Positions 12,689 through 24,427 of a stretch of DNA of 64,000 bases are shown here, one piece after another. The notes below the pieces were generated by a model. It saw nothing but the letters and a program-made list of their open reading frames with translations, did not search any database and was not told the DNA's origin. Each line of letters opens with the position of its first letter. Within the stretch, counting starts at the first letter, position 1. Source of the DNA: Synaphobranchus kaupii (Eukaryota; Chordata; Actinopteri; Anguilliformes; Synaphobranchidae); NCBI GenBank assembly GCA_029718625.1, contig CM056376.1, positions 109,155,098-109,219,097 of the forward strand, in the 5' to 3' direction. The position numbers and the translations under genes are program-made.

Positions 12689-14640
12689 GTGGATGTGTGT
12701 GTGCATGACGGGAGTGGGGGGTGTTTGTGTTCTGGGTTGTACTACACTGGTATTGATTCATTCATTGTAGATTAGGCTGGCAGTCAGCCGCCAATATGTG
12801 GCTTGTTGGCTCGCACCGATATACCGGCCGTTGCAGAAGCTCATCTGATTGGCTATGCAGTGCTATTCCTGAAAACTATTGTGATTGGATTTCTAACAAC
12901 ATAGGCAGAGGGGCTGATTTCATCGGAAAGCAAAGGACTAGGGAAGGGTTTTAGGAATGAAAGCTTGTTATTGCCAGCCTTCAGATGAAGGCGTGGGTTG
13001 TAGAATTAATCGACAGAACTGAGGCCTAGCTAGCAGATTGAGACCCTTAATGTGCGTTGCCACTGTTCACATATGAATGCTACCAGGCTTTTCCCGCAGT
13101 GGATTGTCCCGCTATGCTTATGAACAGCCACCTCTTTACAACGTTTGTTAAGTCTAAATAGTATCCGGATGTAACATGCTCGCCGTACCCATGTAGCAAG
13201 CGTACAGCGGCACGGCTGGTAGTCCACTAATGCTTTGAGCAAGGTGTGAGAGTACAGCCAAGGCGAGTCGGTTGAAATGAGGGATAGCCGCTGAGAAAAG
13301 ACAGCATGGCCCGGTAAATGGTTTTGCCGCTCGCGGGCTGCCGTCGGTTGGTTCCACGGGCGGGGGGGGGAGACAATGGGGCAGAATGACAGGGATATAA
13401 GCCGCCACGGGGTTCAGGGGAAGGCCCGGGCCATTCAAAGTGCGATCAATCACAAGCAAATGAGAGGCAGGGCGGGGTCAGGGTCAGGTGACAAGTGACA
13501 GGCTCTGGGCGGGGAGGGGGTTAATCGCAGGATGATCATTCTGGAGGTGCAGGAGAGATATGGGGAGGCCAGGGTCTTTGACAGGACAGAGGGGTTGATC
13601 TGTATCGGACAGGACGTCCTCATCACTTAACAGGGGCACAATGCCTCACACACGCTTCACGCATGCCGAGCACACGTGGGAGGAGACACAGACGTCCAGC
13701 CAATCAGCTGACAGCAAACAAGGAGTGTGCTTATATGCATAAGCTGGGATTTTCTTTCCTTTTTTTAAAAATTACCCTTTTTTATTCCATCTTTTTTGCT
13801 GCCTGTTCTTGCCCTCTATCTTCCTCTCTCTCCCTCTCTCATTCATTCTTTCCATCCTTATGTGTATTATTTAATTATTTATTTATTTAATTTTATTTTT
13901 TGTGGTGTAAGCATCAACAGCACCCAAAAACATTTACATTCATGAAAATGACTGTGCAGTTTGTTAATTATAATGAAGATATCACTTTCTGGAAATCATT
14001 CTTTCGCAAGATACGAATAGTGATTATATTTTATCCTTTTTTTTTACAGGAGAAAAAGAACATTAAAAGTAAGCCATCATTAAAACTAATTTTCTATTTA
14101 ACAAAGAGCAGCATGCTTTGAAGACCCCCACTCACCCTCTTGCTTGTTTTAAAATGTTTCATATTTCATATCTGGGGATGAACTGTCCGGCGTTGACATA
14201 AACTATTGAAAGTTCCTCACTTTTTGTTTAGGAATATCAGCAGTGCTGTTTCAGATTTTTGGCCTCTCTTGTGCACAGTGGTCTCAGTGTCTGTGCTGGA
14301 AAACATTAGCTGCAGACAGATTAGCTTTTGGAGTCATACTCTTAGAAGTGTTGCTTTACCTTTCCTCACCTTTCTTGTTTTCTCTTTGGCATATAAGTGT
14401 ACATTGAAAGGCAGTGGATTATCTCTCATCTTCCTCTTGAGGTCAGACTGGGGTTTCTTTTTCTTGTTTGGATTAAACAGAGAACAGTCTCAGGAGGTTG
14501 TGAATCACGCAGTAGTTCTGTATTTTGAGGATTACATTATATAACTTATGAATGCCTCTCATAAAATACTGTATGTATGACAGCGAGCAGGCTGTTGATC
14601 TAGAAGAACAATGAAGTATGAGAACCACATGTTGAAACAT

Positions 14641-14733
14641 ATTATTATTATTATTATTAGTAGTAGTAGTAGTAGTAGTAGTAGTAGAAGCAGCAGTAGT
14701 GGTAATGGTGGTAATATTAGTAGTAGTAGTAGG
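14641..14733. repeat. (ATT)n(AGT)n trinucleotide tract
   Basis: ATT units pass into AGT units, then imperfect TGG/AGT units. Confidence 0.95.
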
Positions 14734-14814
14734 AAGCAGCAGTGGTGCAGAGATTTTGAAGATAGAGCTGTACGTTTAGTTAAATGCAAAAAAAAACATT
14801 TTTTTGCTCTTTGA

Positions 14815-14990
14815 AGTCTAATTTAATAACTCGAATAAAAGCACATTCAAGGGAAAAAAAGGTGATTAACTTGTCAGATTTCATTATGTTAATTTTACAT
14901 GAATAAGAGTGCAGTTCTGCAACACTTCTATTTCCAGATACTTTAATGGCAGAGTTAATTGGATAATGCAGTCATCTCGTTAATGCACAC
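14815..14990. promoter_or_regulatory. Candidate conserved noncoding block
   Basis: Repeat-free AT-rich DNA with GATTAACTTG, GTTAATTTTAC, AGTTAATTGG and CGTTAATG, about 0.6 kb before the terminal exon. The clustered TTAAT/TAATT cores suggest homeodomain input. Judged by eye only. Confidence 0.22.
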
Positions 14991-15401
14991 ACTCACACAA
15001 CTTCTTTGCAAGTCACCTCACATTATTTGTCCGTTCGGCTAAGAAAACACAACTTCCTGTGCCCCACATTGCCCCACTTTTTTAAAGCATGGTGCTCCTT
15101 TAGCTCAGTCTCACATCACTGTTTTTATGTTGGTTAATTTTGCTTTTATTCATGTGGTATGTGTTGAACATGAAAGCGCATAAAAAGGTATCAGAAAATC
15201 AACTTTGAGGAAAAGCTTTGACCTTTGCATCGGCAAAGTGCAAAGATTTGCACGGAAGCGCCGTTTTGATTTCGCTTTGATCCAAAACAAATCCCATCGT
15301 GCAGAGAAGATGCACAGACGACCTATAGAAAAATGATTCGCTCAGAAACAGTCATGCTTCCCTTGTGCCGCGGTTGACAGCGGCAACAGTTTTCTGATAC
15401 T

Positions 15402-15440
15402 CCCCCCCCCCCCCCCCCCCTCCCCCCAACCCCCAACCCC
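15402..15440. repeat. Poly-C tract
   Basis: A run of about 19 C after a single T is followed by further C-rich blocks with AA spacers, about 170 bases upstream of the splice acceptor. Confidence 0.95.
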
Positions 15441-15585
15441 TCAATTCATGTGTGCTCATACCACATCAAAAAGCAACCAGAGCAAACAGCAGCCTGAAGT
15501 ATTCATATGTGTGTATGTAAATATATATATATACTGTATATATTTCCATTTTGTGGCGTGTTGTGTGTATTAATAACGTGCGCGT

Positions 15586-15606
15586 GTTTTGTCTGTGTCC
15601 TTCCAG
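15586..15606 (+). promoter_or_regulatory. 3' splice site of pcdh7 terminal exon
   Basis: A T/C-rich run ending in TCCTTCCAG directly precedes the exon. The next AG (ACTCCAG, six to seven bases downstream) is a possible alternative acceptor, but it would shift the frame, so the first AG is preferred. The open frame upstream of it (15507-15606) is TA/TG-repeat intron sequence and not coding. Confidence 0.85.
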
Positions 15607-15998
15607 ACTCCAGGCCGCTGCCCGACGTAGCCATGACAGGCAAGTGCACGCGGGAATGTGACGAGTACGGCCACTCGGACTCATGTTGGATGCCTGTACG
15701 GACGTCGCCGGAACGCCGGCCGAAGAACAACCAACCAAAGCTATCGACCTTCATGCCCAGCACCGCCGAGCACGGCAGCCAGGAGACCCTCGCCAACGGC
15801 GACCCGGCTCACATGGTGGGCGACCGCAACCGGAACCTGCTGAACAAGAAGATGTCCTCGTCCTCGTACGACACCTTCAGCGCCGCCAGCTTCGGGAAGA
15901 GCGAGGATGCGAGGGCCGAGGACATCCCCCTGGCGCAGACGGGCGAGTACAAGCCTTCCCCCTGCGGAACGCTCACCCGTCGCGAGGTATACCTGTGA
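15607..15998 (+). CDS. pcdh7: Protocadherin-7 (long isoform), terminal coding exon
   Basis: This exon encodes the last 130 residues, counting the split first codon, of a delta-1 protocadherin: a single-pass neuronal cell-adhesion protein whose cadherin ectodomain lies in upstream exons outside the window. It opens after a strong acceptor (pyrimidine-rich stretch ending in CCAG at 15606). The frame begins with two bases of a split codon (phase 1) and then reads SRPLPDVAMTGK. Residues 14-30, CTRECDEYGHSDSCWMP, are the conserved cytoplasmic motif of delta-protocadherins. The later stretches NRNLLNKK, TFSAASF and GEYKPSP, and the C-terminus LTRREVYL before TGA (15996-15998), match what I remember of vertebrate PCDH7 isoform c, not PCDH1, 9 or 11. 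The final V-Y-L could be a class II PDZ ligand (inference). Third positions are very GC-rich against AT-rich flanks, which supports coding. The preceding exon, expected to carry the PP1-binding RRVTF motif, was not found here. The pcdh7a versus pcdh7b assignment is open. Confidence 0.93.
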
Positions 15999-16997
15999 GG
16001 CCACGCCCACCGCCACAGTGGACTCGTCCGGGATTTCAAAAATAAATAAATAATTATTTAAAAAAACGCAACAGCAACAAAACAACAAAATTTAATTTAA
16101 AAATGAAATGAAACACCCACCACACACAAAATACGCGCGTGACAGACAAAGAACGGATACCAAACCGCGGTTATTTGAACAAAATCAAAACAAACCAACC
16201 AACAAATGACGACCGTAACAGGACATGAAAAATTCCAACTCACAACTTGAGAGAGGATGAAGCGAATGAGGAAGAGGAAGAGGAGGAGGAGGAACAAAAA
16301 AAAAATTTAAAAACAAAAAAACAAAAAAAAAAAACACAAAGTTTGACACTGGTGCTGGTGCTGGCGGGTTGGGTCAGGTCGGGCTCTGAGACCTCTTTTT
16401 GCTGCCTGATAATTTCATTGTACGATGTTCAATTCATTTTCATAACTTGCATGCATAATCTGCCCTTAAAGACAGTACTGTGTAAATGTACGGTTTTTGC
16501 AGAACCGTTTTTAACGGAACTTGAGCGAGGCAAATAGACTTGGCGGTCTCACGTCTGACTCGATGGGGGTCCGAGGAGTGATGGTTTCGTCAGACGTGAC
16601 CGCGGCCGGCCTCCACGCAAATACCACGGTACGCCACCGTCCACAGAATCTTCTCGTCCAAATCACCCATGATGTGGACAAAGATGCAAAGACAACAAGA
16701 GACAGAATCAAATAAAAACATTAGAATGGAAGAGGAAGCATGACCATCTTCACGAACGTAGAAATTGATATCCAGTCTAAAGACTAAGACTGAAAGACTG
16801 AGCTTTAATATGGTGTTCTGTGGTTTAGACTGTGGCCGCGATGTCTCACTCATTATTAGGGATGAAACATTGCGTATGGTTACCACGGTTTCAGTGGAAT
16901 CCATGACTCCCTTCTGTAGTGTTAAAATGACAATAATCTTTGGCGCAAATGACAGACCGTAAACTTACCCTGAAAGATGTAAGTTTACACGTGTGTG

Positions 16998-17017
16998 CTC
17001 TCTCTATCTCTCTCTTG

Positions 17018-17067
<50 letters not shown>

Positions 17068-17087
17068 TGCACACACACACACATACA

Positions 17088-17124
<37 letters not shown>

Positions 17125-17183
17125 TTAAATGCCCTCACATGCTTTAAATCTACTTTCTCACTTTCTCTCTCTATATACATATA

Positions 17184-17223
<40 letters not shown>
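16998..17223. repeat. Compound CT / CA / TA microsatellites
   Basis: CT (16998-17058), CA (17058-17085) and TA (17091-17120) runs are followed by a second CT-TA block (17160-17223). All lie within the presumed pcdh7 3' UTR. Confidence 0.95.
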
Positions 17224-17225
<2 letters not shown>

Positions 17226-19297
17226 ACTTTGGATTACATCAGAGTTGAGGATAACCTGAGAAAATGCAAGTTTTTGAGCCACGATCAATCACTGTTTGAC
17301 GGTCTTTGCTTGAATGACGTAAATATGTGTAAACATGGTTGTACATATCACCTTCAGAGGGAAATATTACAGGACCTTCGTGAGAAATACAACAAAAATG
17401 AATATGGTGAGTATTTGTGTCATGGCAAAGAGAAGAACATGAGCTAACGTGCAGCTTTTTTGGGTGTGTGAGAAATTTCTGGAAAGTGCTAAATGCTTAC
17501 CGAGCACGCTCACAGTACCCAGTCCAGTCTCACCCTGGTTGCACGCTAGTGTGTCAGTGAGAACAAGCGTCAGAGTGCCGCTACTCCACTCTGAGGCGCA
17601 TGCCCCAAAAAAATACCCACATGCAGTGGGCCCCTGACCGACAGCTCGGCTCAGAACCGCTCCATTGTATGTACGTGTGTGTGCGTGCGTGTGTGTGCCC
17701 ACATATATGTGCATGAGCGTATGTGCGTGTCTGTGAGAAATGGAGCAATAAACAAACACACACACACACATGCAGACAAACAGACGTACACATGCGTGCT
17801 CATAGATGTCACACACACCCTTCTGTTGCATTTGCTGCTTTTACTCCAGTTACAAAGACCATCAATGCCATCCAGCTCAATGGAGTAAAATAACCAATCA
17901 GAGCCTCCGTTGAAAGATACTTAAAACAAGCTCGGATGGGGGACTAAAATATGCATTTCGCATAAAATCCAACAAATGGGTGTCATAGATAAACCAAAGT
18001 ATTGGAAATAACAACCTGGCATGAAGGTATGAATAAATAAATAATAAAAAAAACTTGTTTCTCTGGTAAGTTTTAGACAAATACAAAAGAAAATAAAAAA
18101 TAAAATAGCTTTTGGTAGTATGTTGCTTTAAAAACACGCGTATGTGTAAATGTATAGTCAAAAAGTATAGGTTTGACCAATCGGGTGAGAATGTGACGCG
18201 CCGAAAAAACTGACCGTTCCGTTTTAAACCGACGCAGAGAATCCCGAGGTTTTGTGCCCTGTTATCTAGCGGCAGACGGGTGCTGTAATGAGAGAACCTT
18301 CTGTTGAGGTAACGAGGCACAAGATCAAGGGGGAGACCAAGCGGAAGAATCTCAGATGCAAAATTGGACATTTTTGTACGTTAGATAATCCTCGGTTTAA
18401 AAGACTGCTTTTTTATCGCAGTCTACCCTTCTGTAGTCTGTAAGTACTACTTGTTGTTAAGAGAAGTGCTTCTATGCTTATAAAACTGTATACATAAATA
18501 TGTACTTTTTATTGCACGTTTAAAGGGAATTTACTTCACTTAAGCGAAGGAAAAATAAAACAAAATGTAAAAAAAATAATAATAATAATCTCCTGTGACC
18601 ATGGAAGTCCATCTTGTTGCTTGCTTTTGTTATATCTAAAGAAACATTAGCCATGTAGTGTAACTTAGTATATTGGTTGGAAAGAGGATGAAGTATACTT
18701 GGGATTCATCAACACTTTTACGTCGACATGTCATTTTAATCATTTTGTTTTTCTGTTATCTTTTGCTTTTTTACGGCCAGCTTTGATTTGTATCCCACAC
18801 CCCATTGAGAATGAGTTTATTCTAGTGATAGTGAGTCTGATGAGAGTTATGATACGTGTACAAGTCTAACTCTCTTAATACGTTGAACCAAGTTGCAACT
18901 TTTTACTGGCATGACATTTAATTCAATTTGTTTTTTAATAAGTAATAAAGATAATGGCAGTCAGAGCAATGGACGTCATTATTATTATTTCGTTTTTTTT
19001 TTACTTTTCCGTTATTTCTGGTGCCACTTTGTATATTTAGAGTGCTTCTGTAAAACTATAGAGTGAATGCAAAATATGCAACTGTGCCTTTTATACCGAA
19101 GGGTATGATTCAATGTGGACTGAGAATGGTGTACAATTATACTGGCTAGCTCAATGAAAAGGTGGAACGTATTCAATTGTAAATTGAATACATTCTGGTA
19201 AATTCTCAAAACATAGGATGTGGCTTCTCAAATCATGACCAGCCAGATGGATGTGGAGCAAACAGCGAATGGCCGTCACCAGGCACAGGAATAGGTC

Positions 19298-19392
19298 ATT
19301 CCAACCAGGAGTGCTGCATTCTAATCTGGAGTGCCGCATTCTAATCAGGGGTGACACATTCTAATCAGCAGTGACACATTCTAATTCAGGTG
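19298..19392. repeat. ~22-bp minisatellite, about 4 copies
   Basis: Units resemble GGAGTGCCGCATTCTAATC, later copies reading GTGACACATTCTAATC. Lies in the presumed pcdh7 3' UTR. Confidence 0.85.
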
Positions 19393-20585
19393 TGGCCACA
19401 TACACTTCAGCAATTTGGAAAAAAAGTAAAAAATGAAAAACATGGATAACATTGTGTTGTGTGCTGTTCCTGTAAGTGACGGGTGCAACCATGATGAGGT
19501 GCACTGACCCCATTGCATGGGACCCCCAAATTTGCACAGTTGTTAAAAGAGCCTGAAGACATTTGGTTTTGGAGACACGGGGATGCTAATTTCAAAGGTA
19601 CACAGGATTAACAGAGAAGCTGCAGGGGATGCCGCTGGCTGAATTCACACCTCAGGAGGTGAAACAAATCGACCCCCCTCCCCTCCCCGCAATCTAATCT
19701 GAGAAGCTGTCCCTCTGTCCGATTCCCTCCACCAGTAGCAAGGTAACGTTTCACTGCACATTTCAAATACCGTCACAATACTGTCTGCTCCAAAGTGTTT
19801 TCCATGTGGACAGATTAGAGGAAGACGATGCACTCTGCATCACCGCTGAAGAGAGGCAGGACAAGTCATGGCGTACAGGTCAGGGAGCCAGGAATGCAGC
19901 CAGAGGAGATACACGTTCGAATCCCAGCTGTGCCATCATTGAGTTAAGGTGCCCTAATAGCATCTGCATAAATCAATAACAAACTAACCTACGTTAAGTT
20001 AACTTTCATCATGCCAGGTGCTAACCTAAGGCCTGGGATAAAGAATGAAAGTGAAAGTAAAGGGATAGATAGATGGAGAGCTAGATTGAGGAAGAACAAC
20101 GATACAGAGATTGCAGGAGAAGGGCACGTGTCTCATGTGAGATCAGTGCACTGGTATGGTCAGCGATTTCACTGATACAACGAAGACGGGTTTACGTGGT
20201 GCAGTAAAGAGGCAGGGTGATGCAAAATGTTTTTTTGTCCTTTTCTTTTCTCCATAAATCACGTGTCGGACAGTCACCTAAGCTTTGGCCTGATGTTTTT
20301 TTACCCTCTTTAAACAAGGTGATCTGAGGTGTGAGTCCATCCAGCTCTGTCCTAATACTAAAAGCATTCACAGTCTGTGTGATGAGATCTTTGTAATATT
20401 AATCATAAACTCTTTGTCCTGCAACTTGGATGTTGATATAGAATCGAGGAACAATTTATCATCATTTATTATGAGTCACTATGCACGCAGCGAAGCTGAA
20501 CATGGCAAAATGTATTGAACGCAAGTCCACTTCTATTTATGAAATATTTTACATAATTTAATTTGCTTTTGTACAGTTTTCTGTA

Positions 20586-20591
20586 AATAAA
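20586..20591 (+). terminator. Candidate distal poly(A) signal of pcdh7
   Basis: A canonical AATAAA is followed within 20-30 bases by a T/GT-rich segment (TTGCTTGTCATTTTTGTC). Competing hexamers lie at 16711, 18554 and 18944. RNA 3'-end data are needed to say which are used. Confidence 0.4.
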
Positions 20592-20620
20592 TTGCTTGTC
20601 ATTTTTGTCTCTGCAAAATT

Positions 20621-22207
20621 AAAATATAACATGTTAAAACCAACCTGTTTCCTTCAAAAACCTTTTTGTTTTTCAATATTTACATAATGTTTGTATGATT
20701 GCAGTCAATTTCTGAACATCACATTTCTCTACCGTGATTTGTGTCTTACAAGTGGTTCTTATGTTTAGACTTACATTTTACACAGAGCACCATACGCTGC
20801 TTACATTCTTTTACATGCAATCCATTTACACGGCTCGGTATCTACTGAAGCAATCCAGGCTAACGGGAGTGCCCACCTGCAGCCTTAGCAAGCCTACTTC
20901 CATTACCATTGTGCTACACTGCCGCCCTATATCACAGTGCTGAGTGGAGTGTCAGAGCTTAAAGTCGGCCAGCCTGCAGACACTCATAGATTGTAAGGAT
21001 TCTTCAGAAAAAGTATGAATGAACACATTACATTTTGAAGGCCATTCATAAATACCTTTTCACCTTCATAAGTGCCACTGTACGTAGCACTCATGCAGGT
21101 CATTCGTGACCATTGACTAGAAGAGAAGGTCAAAGCCTGCACACGCAACTTCCATTATGACAGCCATTGTATCTAAGTGTTTATGAATGTGTATTAATTA
21201 CTGCAATATGGCATTTTATGCGCTGGCCCTGACTGACCCTAATAATGAAGAGATATGCAGATAAGATTAGGGTGAGGGATGCTTGTTGAATGGAGACAGT
21301 AAAATGCAGCATGGTTTCTATACGCCCTTCCTTCAGCTTTTCTGCACACAGCTGACAGTCGTATCTCACCCAGATGTCTCAGTGATATACTTGTTGATTA
21401 CTGAGCAGGTAATTAGAGATCCGTGTGCCATTATTCCCAAATCCCCGATCAGTGCTTCCCGCTCCTGGCGCCAATAGCGTCTTAATAGAACATCACGAAA
21501 TACCGTAAAACCTATCTAAAATTAAATAATCAGAACCTTTCTTTAAAGAATGAGCCTCTCAGGGATCGTGCGAGAAGGCCTGCATGGGTTGTGCGTAGCA
21601 TGGGAAAAAGGATGTTCCTTTCTTTGGTATTGCTGTAGCCCTTGGGAAGCATTTTACAAGCCCATAAACGGCTTGTAAAATGTGACCATAAGCGGTCATA
21701 TTTTACACCGAGTAAAGTATGTATTTCTAATGGGCAGCACACCAAATTGTTGATGCAAAAATCTCTAAAATTTAATTTTTTTCCATCACCCAGGTTAACA
21801 GATTTTAATATTTGTTATGTACCAATTTGATACCAGGCATTCACAATGAATGATTTTTGTCAATGGGCGAAAATGTCAATGAGAAAATGTCCTCTTTCCA
21901 AGTTATGACTACTCTTTACTTTTGTGTTATTTTCACTCGAAACGAAATAAAGGTGTGTGAGTTTATCACTTCACTGAGCCCAATTAGCCTTTGGTTCATA
22001 AGGGATCTTTACTTTCAAATTAATATGAAGACATCATGCCTGTGTGGGCTAACGCAATTATATTTCAAATGGACCCTTTGCATTAAAATGGACAGATTTA
22101 GCTGAAAAGGAATGGAGCAATAAGTTCCTTATAATTCACTCAAGACGGCTCATTAGCACGTACTTTAGCAAATCAAGCTGAATGTCTGGGGCCAAACTAC
22201 CATGATA
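20621..22207. other. Intergenic, no gene seen
   Basis: AT-rich unique sequence between the last candidate pcdh7 poly(A) signal and a trinucleotide tract. Small ORFs only, none with recognisable domains. Confidence 0.4.
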
Positions 22208-22311
22208 ATGATTATTATTATTATTATTATTATTATTATTGCTGCTGCTGCAACTACTACTACAAATAATAATAATAATAACAGTAATAATAATAATAAT
22301 AATAATAATAC
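22208..22311. repeat. (ATT)n ... (AAT)n tract next to a Tc1 element
   Basis: ATT units, then GCT and ACT units, then AAT units. The tract is nearly self-complementary across its middle. Confidence 0.95.
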
Positions 22312-22539
22312 AAGTACTGCAGCCATATACAGTTCCCTCCACAATTATTGGCACCCCTGGTAAAGATGAGTAAAAAGGGTTATAAAAAATTCACTGTTTG
22401 GTGAATTAGCTTAATCTCACACTGAATAAATGAGAAAAATCCAACCTTTAATTGAAGTACATTAAAAAAATAACCCCTCATCAAGAAATAATTATTTTTA
22501 ACAAAACCATGTGTGCCACAATTATTGGCATCCCTGCAT

Positions 22540-23505
22540 TTAATACTTTGTACAACCTCCCTTTGCCAATAAAACAGCAATGAGTCTTCTCCTGTAACAT
22601 CTAATAAGGTTGGAGAATACAGAGCAAGGAATCTGAGACCATTCCTCTTTACAGAATCTCTCCAGATCATCCAGCTCAGCCCACAGGTTTTCAATGGGGT
22701 TTAAGTCAGGGGACTGAGATGGCCATGGCAGAAGCAGTTGTTCAGTTAACCATTTTTATGTTGATTTGGACGTATTTTTTGGATCGTTGTCCTGCTGGAA
22801 GATCCAACTACGATCCAGTTTTAGTTTCCTGGCAGAGGCTGCCAGATTCAGATTTTAATTTCCTGGTATTTCATGGAGTTCATGATGCCATGTACCCTAA
22901 CAAGGTTCCCAGGGCCTTTGGAGGAAAAACAGCCCCACAACATCACGGAACCTCCACCATACTTAACAGTGGGGATCAGGTTATATCCGGTATAGCCATC
23001 CTTCTTTTTACGCCAAACCAACCTTGAGTGTTGGTTGGCGAAAAGCTCAATTTTCATTTTACCATAGAACACGGTTCCAGTCAAAGTTCCAGTAGCGTTT
23101 AGCAAACTCCAGGCGCTTACGTTTGTGGTGAAATGACAGGATAGGCTTTTTTCTGGCATGCCTTCCAAATAATTTGTTGGTATGGAGGTGACGTCTAATG
23201 GTAGTTTTGGAGACTTGATGACCCCAAGATGCTACTTTCCTCTGTAATTCTCCAACAGTGATCCTTGGGGATTTTTTTGCCTCTCTTACCATCCTCCTCA
23301 CTGTGCGTGGGGGCAAAATAAACCTGGGTCCTCTTCCAGGCAAGTTTGTAACAGTTCCAGTTGCTTTGAACTTTTTAAGTATTGCCCTAACGGTAGATAT
23401 GGGCATTTTCAGGTGAGTAGCTATTTTTTTATAGCCATTCCCTGACTTGTGAAGCTCAACACACTTTTCCCTCATTTGATTTGTGTGTTCTCTTATCTTT
23501 CCCAT
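22540..23505 (-). pseudogene. Tc1 transposase pseudogene
   Basis: The family cuts and pastes DNA at TA sites with an N-terminal paired-like bipartite helix-turn-helix domain and a C-terminal DDE catalytic domain. The start MGKIREHTNQMREKC (23505) and about 148 codons of the DNA-binding part are intact, including the GRGPRF linker. At 23059-23061 the reading frame hits TAA directly after VLW. The next codon is AAT where the family has the first catalytic Asp. A small deletion then shifts the frame. Later pieces still read MLWGCFSSKGPG, FQQDND and SQSPDLNPIENLW, so the second and third acidic residues survive, but in shifted frames. A segment after NLWAEL is missing. The terminal GGCTKY and TAA (22540-22542) remain. 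The gene cannot make active enzyme. Confidence 0.93.
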
Positions 23506-23539
23506 GTTGATGTATGAATAAGGGAATATGGCCTCTGTG

Positions 23540-23617
23540 CAGTAGTGGTTCTAGGTTGTATGGCGCCTTGGGCGAACCTCCCCTTCAGCATGTCGCCCAT
23601 ACCTAAATCCGCCACTG
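23540..23617. mobile_element. 78-bp hAT MITE nested in the Tc1 element
   Basis: The insert starts CAGTAGTGG and ends CCGCCACTG (imperfect inverted repeats) and is flanked by perfect 8-bp copies of CCTCTGTG at 23532-23539 and 23618-23625. Its interior has GGCGCCTTGGGCGA, similar to the MITE at 59913. It inserted after the Tc1 element. Confidence 0.9.
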
Positions 23618-23975
23618 CCTCTGTGTCACCTCATATTTATACCCCAGTGAAACAGGAAGTCATTGATTGCTGCTTGAAAGTTCCTAAACACTCTGATCAA
23701 CTTTAAAAAGTAAAATATGAATGGAAAAAATGCTTCAGTTACATTTTGTTCATAAGAATTTCTAGGGGTGCCAATAATTGTGGCACACATGCTTTTGTTA
23801 AAAATAATTATTTCTTGATGAGGGATTTTTTTTTCTCTGATTTACTTCAATTAAAGGTTGGATTATTCTCACTTTGTTCAGTGTGAGATTAAGCTAATTC
23901 ACCAAAAGGTGAATTTTTTATAACCCTTTTTATTCATCTTTACCAGGGTTGCCAATAATTGTGGAGGGCACTGTA

Positions 23976-24427
23976 GCACTTTTAATTTTATTGCCTTAGA
24001 GCACTTCACAGTGAGGGGGAGAAATGGTCACCACCACCACCCACCTGGGTGATGCACAGCAGCCATTCTGCACCAGATTGCTCATCACACATCATCTTTG
24101 GTGGGGAGGGATTATTGACCCAATTACACTGAGGGATGATTAGGTGGCCAGGACACTTGGAAAGACCCTCATCCAAAAAGATGACACCTCCTACAGCACA
24201 GTGCCCCATCACTGCACTGGGATATTTACATCTCTTATTTTTTTATTTTATTACTATTTTTTTTATTTTTTTACATCAGTAGGATTATTTAATCTGTGTG
24301 TTACTCCAAAATGTACAATGTAATAGCCTGTCACTCCCTGTTTAATTGCTGTGGGAAATAATCTACGCATTAAAACTCAAAGGTAATCACAGTAAATTAT
24401 CTGATATTTTGGATGGTATCAGCTGCG
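23976..24427. other. Intergenic, no gene seen
   Basis: Short AT-rich stretch between the Tc1 element and the truncated LTR element. The segment 24004-24210 has GC content and phrases such as GGTGATGCACAGCAGCCATT that suggest an old repeat, but I cannot name it. Confidence 0.35.

Larger units (their letters stand above)
12405..15585. other. Intron directly upstream of the terminal exon
   Basis: Contains a TG run (12645-12686), a GC-rich non-coding stretch (13080-13560) with GATTGG/CCAAT-like and homeobox-like motifs, an ATT/AGT trinucleotide tract (14641-14733) and a poly-C tract (15402-15440). No exon was recognised; the exon expected to encode the RRVTF region of protocadherin-7 is not here. 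Confidence 0.45.
15999..20620 (+). other. pcdh7: Probable long 3' UTR of pcdh7
   Basis: The stretch after the stop contains no other recognisable gene and holds several AATAAA hexamers: one cluster just after the stop near 16041, then 16711, 18554, 18944 and 20586. The last sits in TTTTCTGTAAATAAATTGC and is followed by a T-rich segment, which is a good cleavage context. It is my preferred distal site. Within the stretch are an A-rich run (16040-16100), CT/CA/TA microsatellites (16998-17223), a CA/GT region (17670-17820) and a short 22-bp repeat (19298-19392). A UTR of about 4.6 kb is inferred, not proven; use of an earlier signal would shorten it. Confidence 0.45.
22330..23973 (-). mobile_element. 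Tc1/mariner element, inactive, TA-flanked
   Basis: The left end CAGTTCCCTCCACAATTATT and the right end CAATAATTGTGGAGGGCACTG are inverted copies. They are bounded by TA at 22328-22329 and 23974-23975, the Tc1/mariner target. The long terminal inverted repeats extend about 200 bases and contain a second copy of the ATTATTGGCA motif, the IR/DR layout of fish Tc1 elements. The element is 1644 bp. It encodes a transposase on the minus strand that is broken, and a small hAT MITE is inserted between the right repeat and the transposase start. Confidence 0.95.

Noticed and set aside
15741..16088. Minus-strand and shifted-frame ORFs over the pcdh7 exon
   Set aside because: Shadows of a GC-rich coding exon.
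17898..18371. 157-codon minus-strand frame containing FFRRVTFSPDW, which resembles the PP1-binding motif of delta-1 protocadherins
   Set aside because: It is antisense to pcdh7 within its presumed 3' UTR, AT-rich and otherwise featureless; the RRVTF match is taken as chance.
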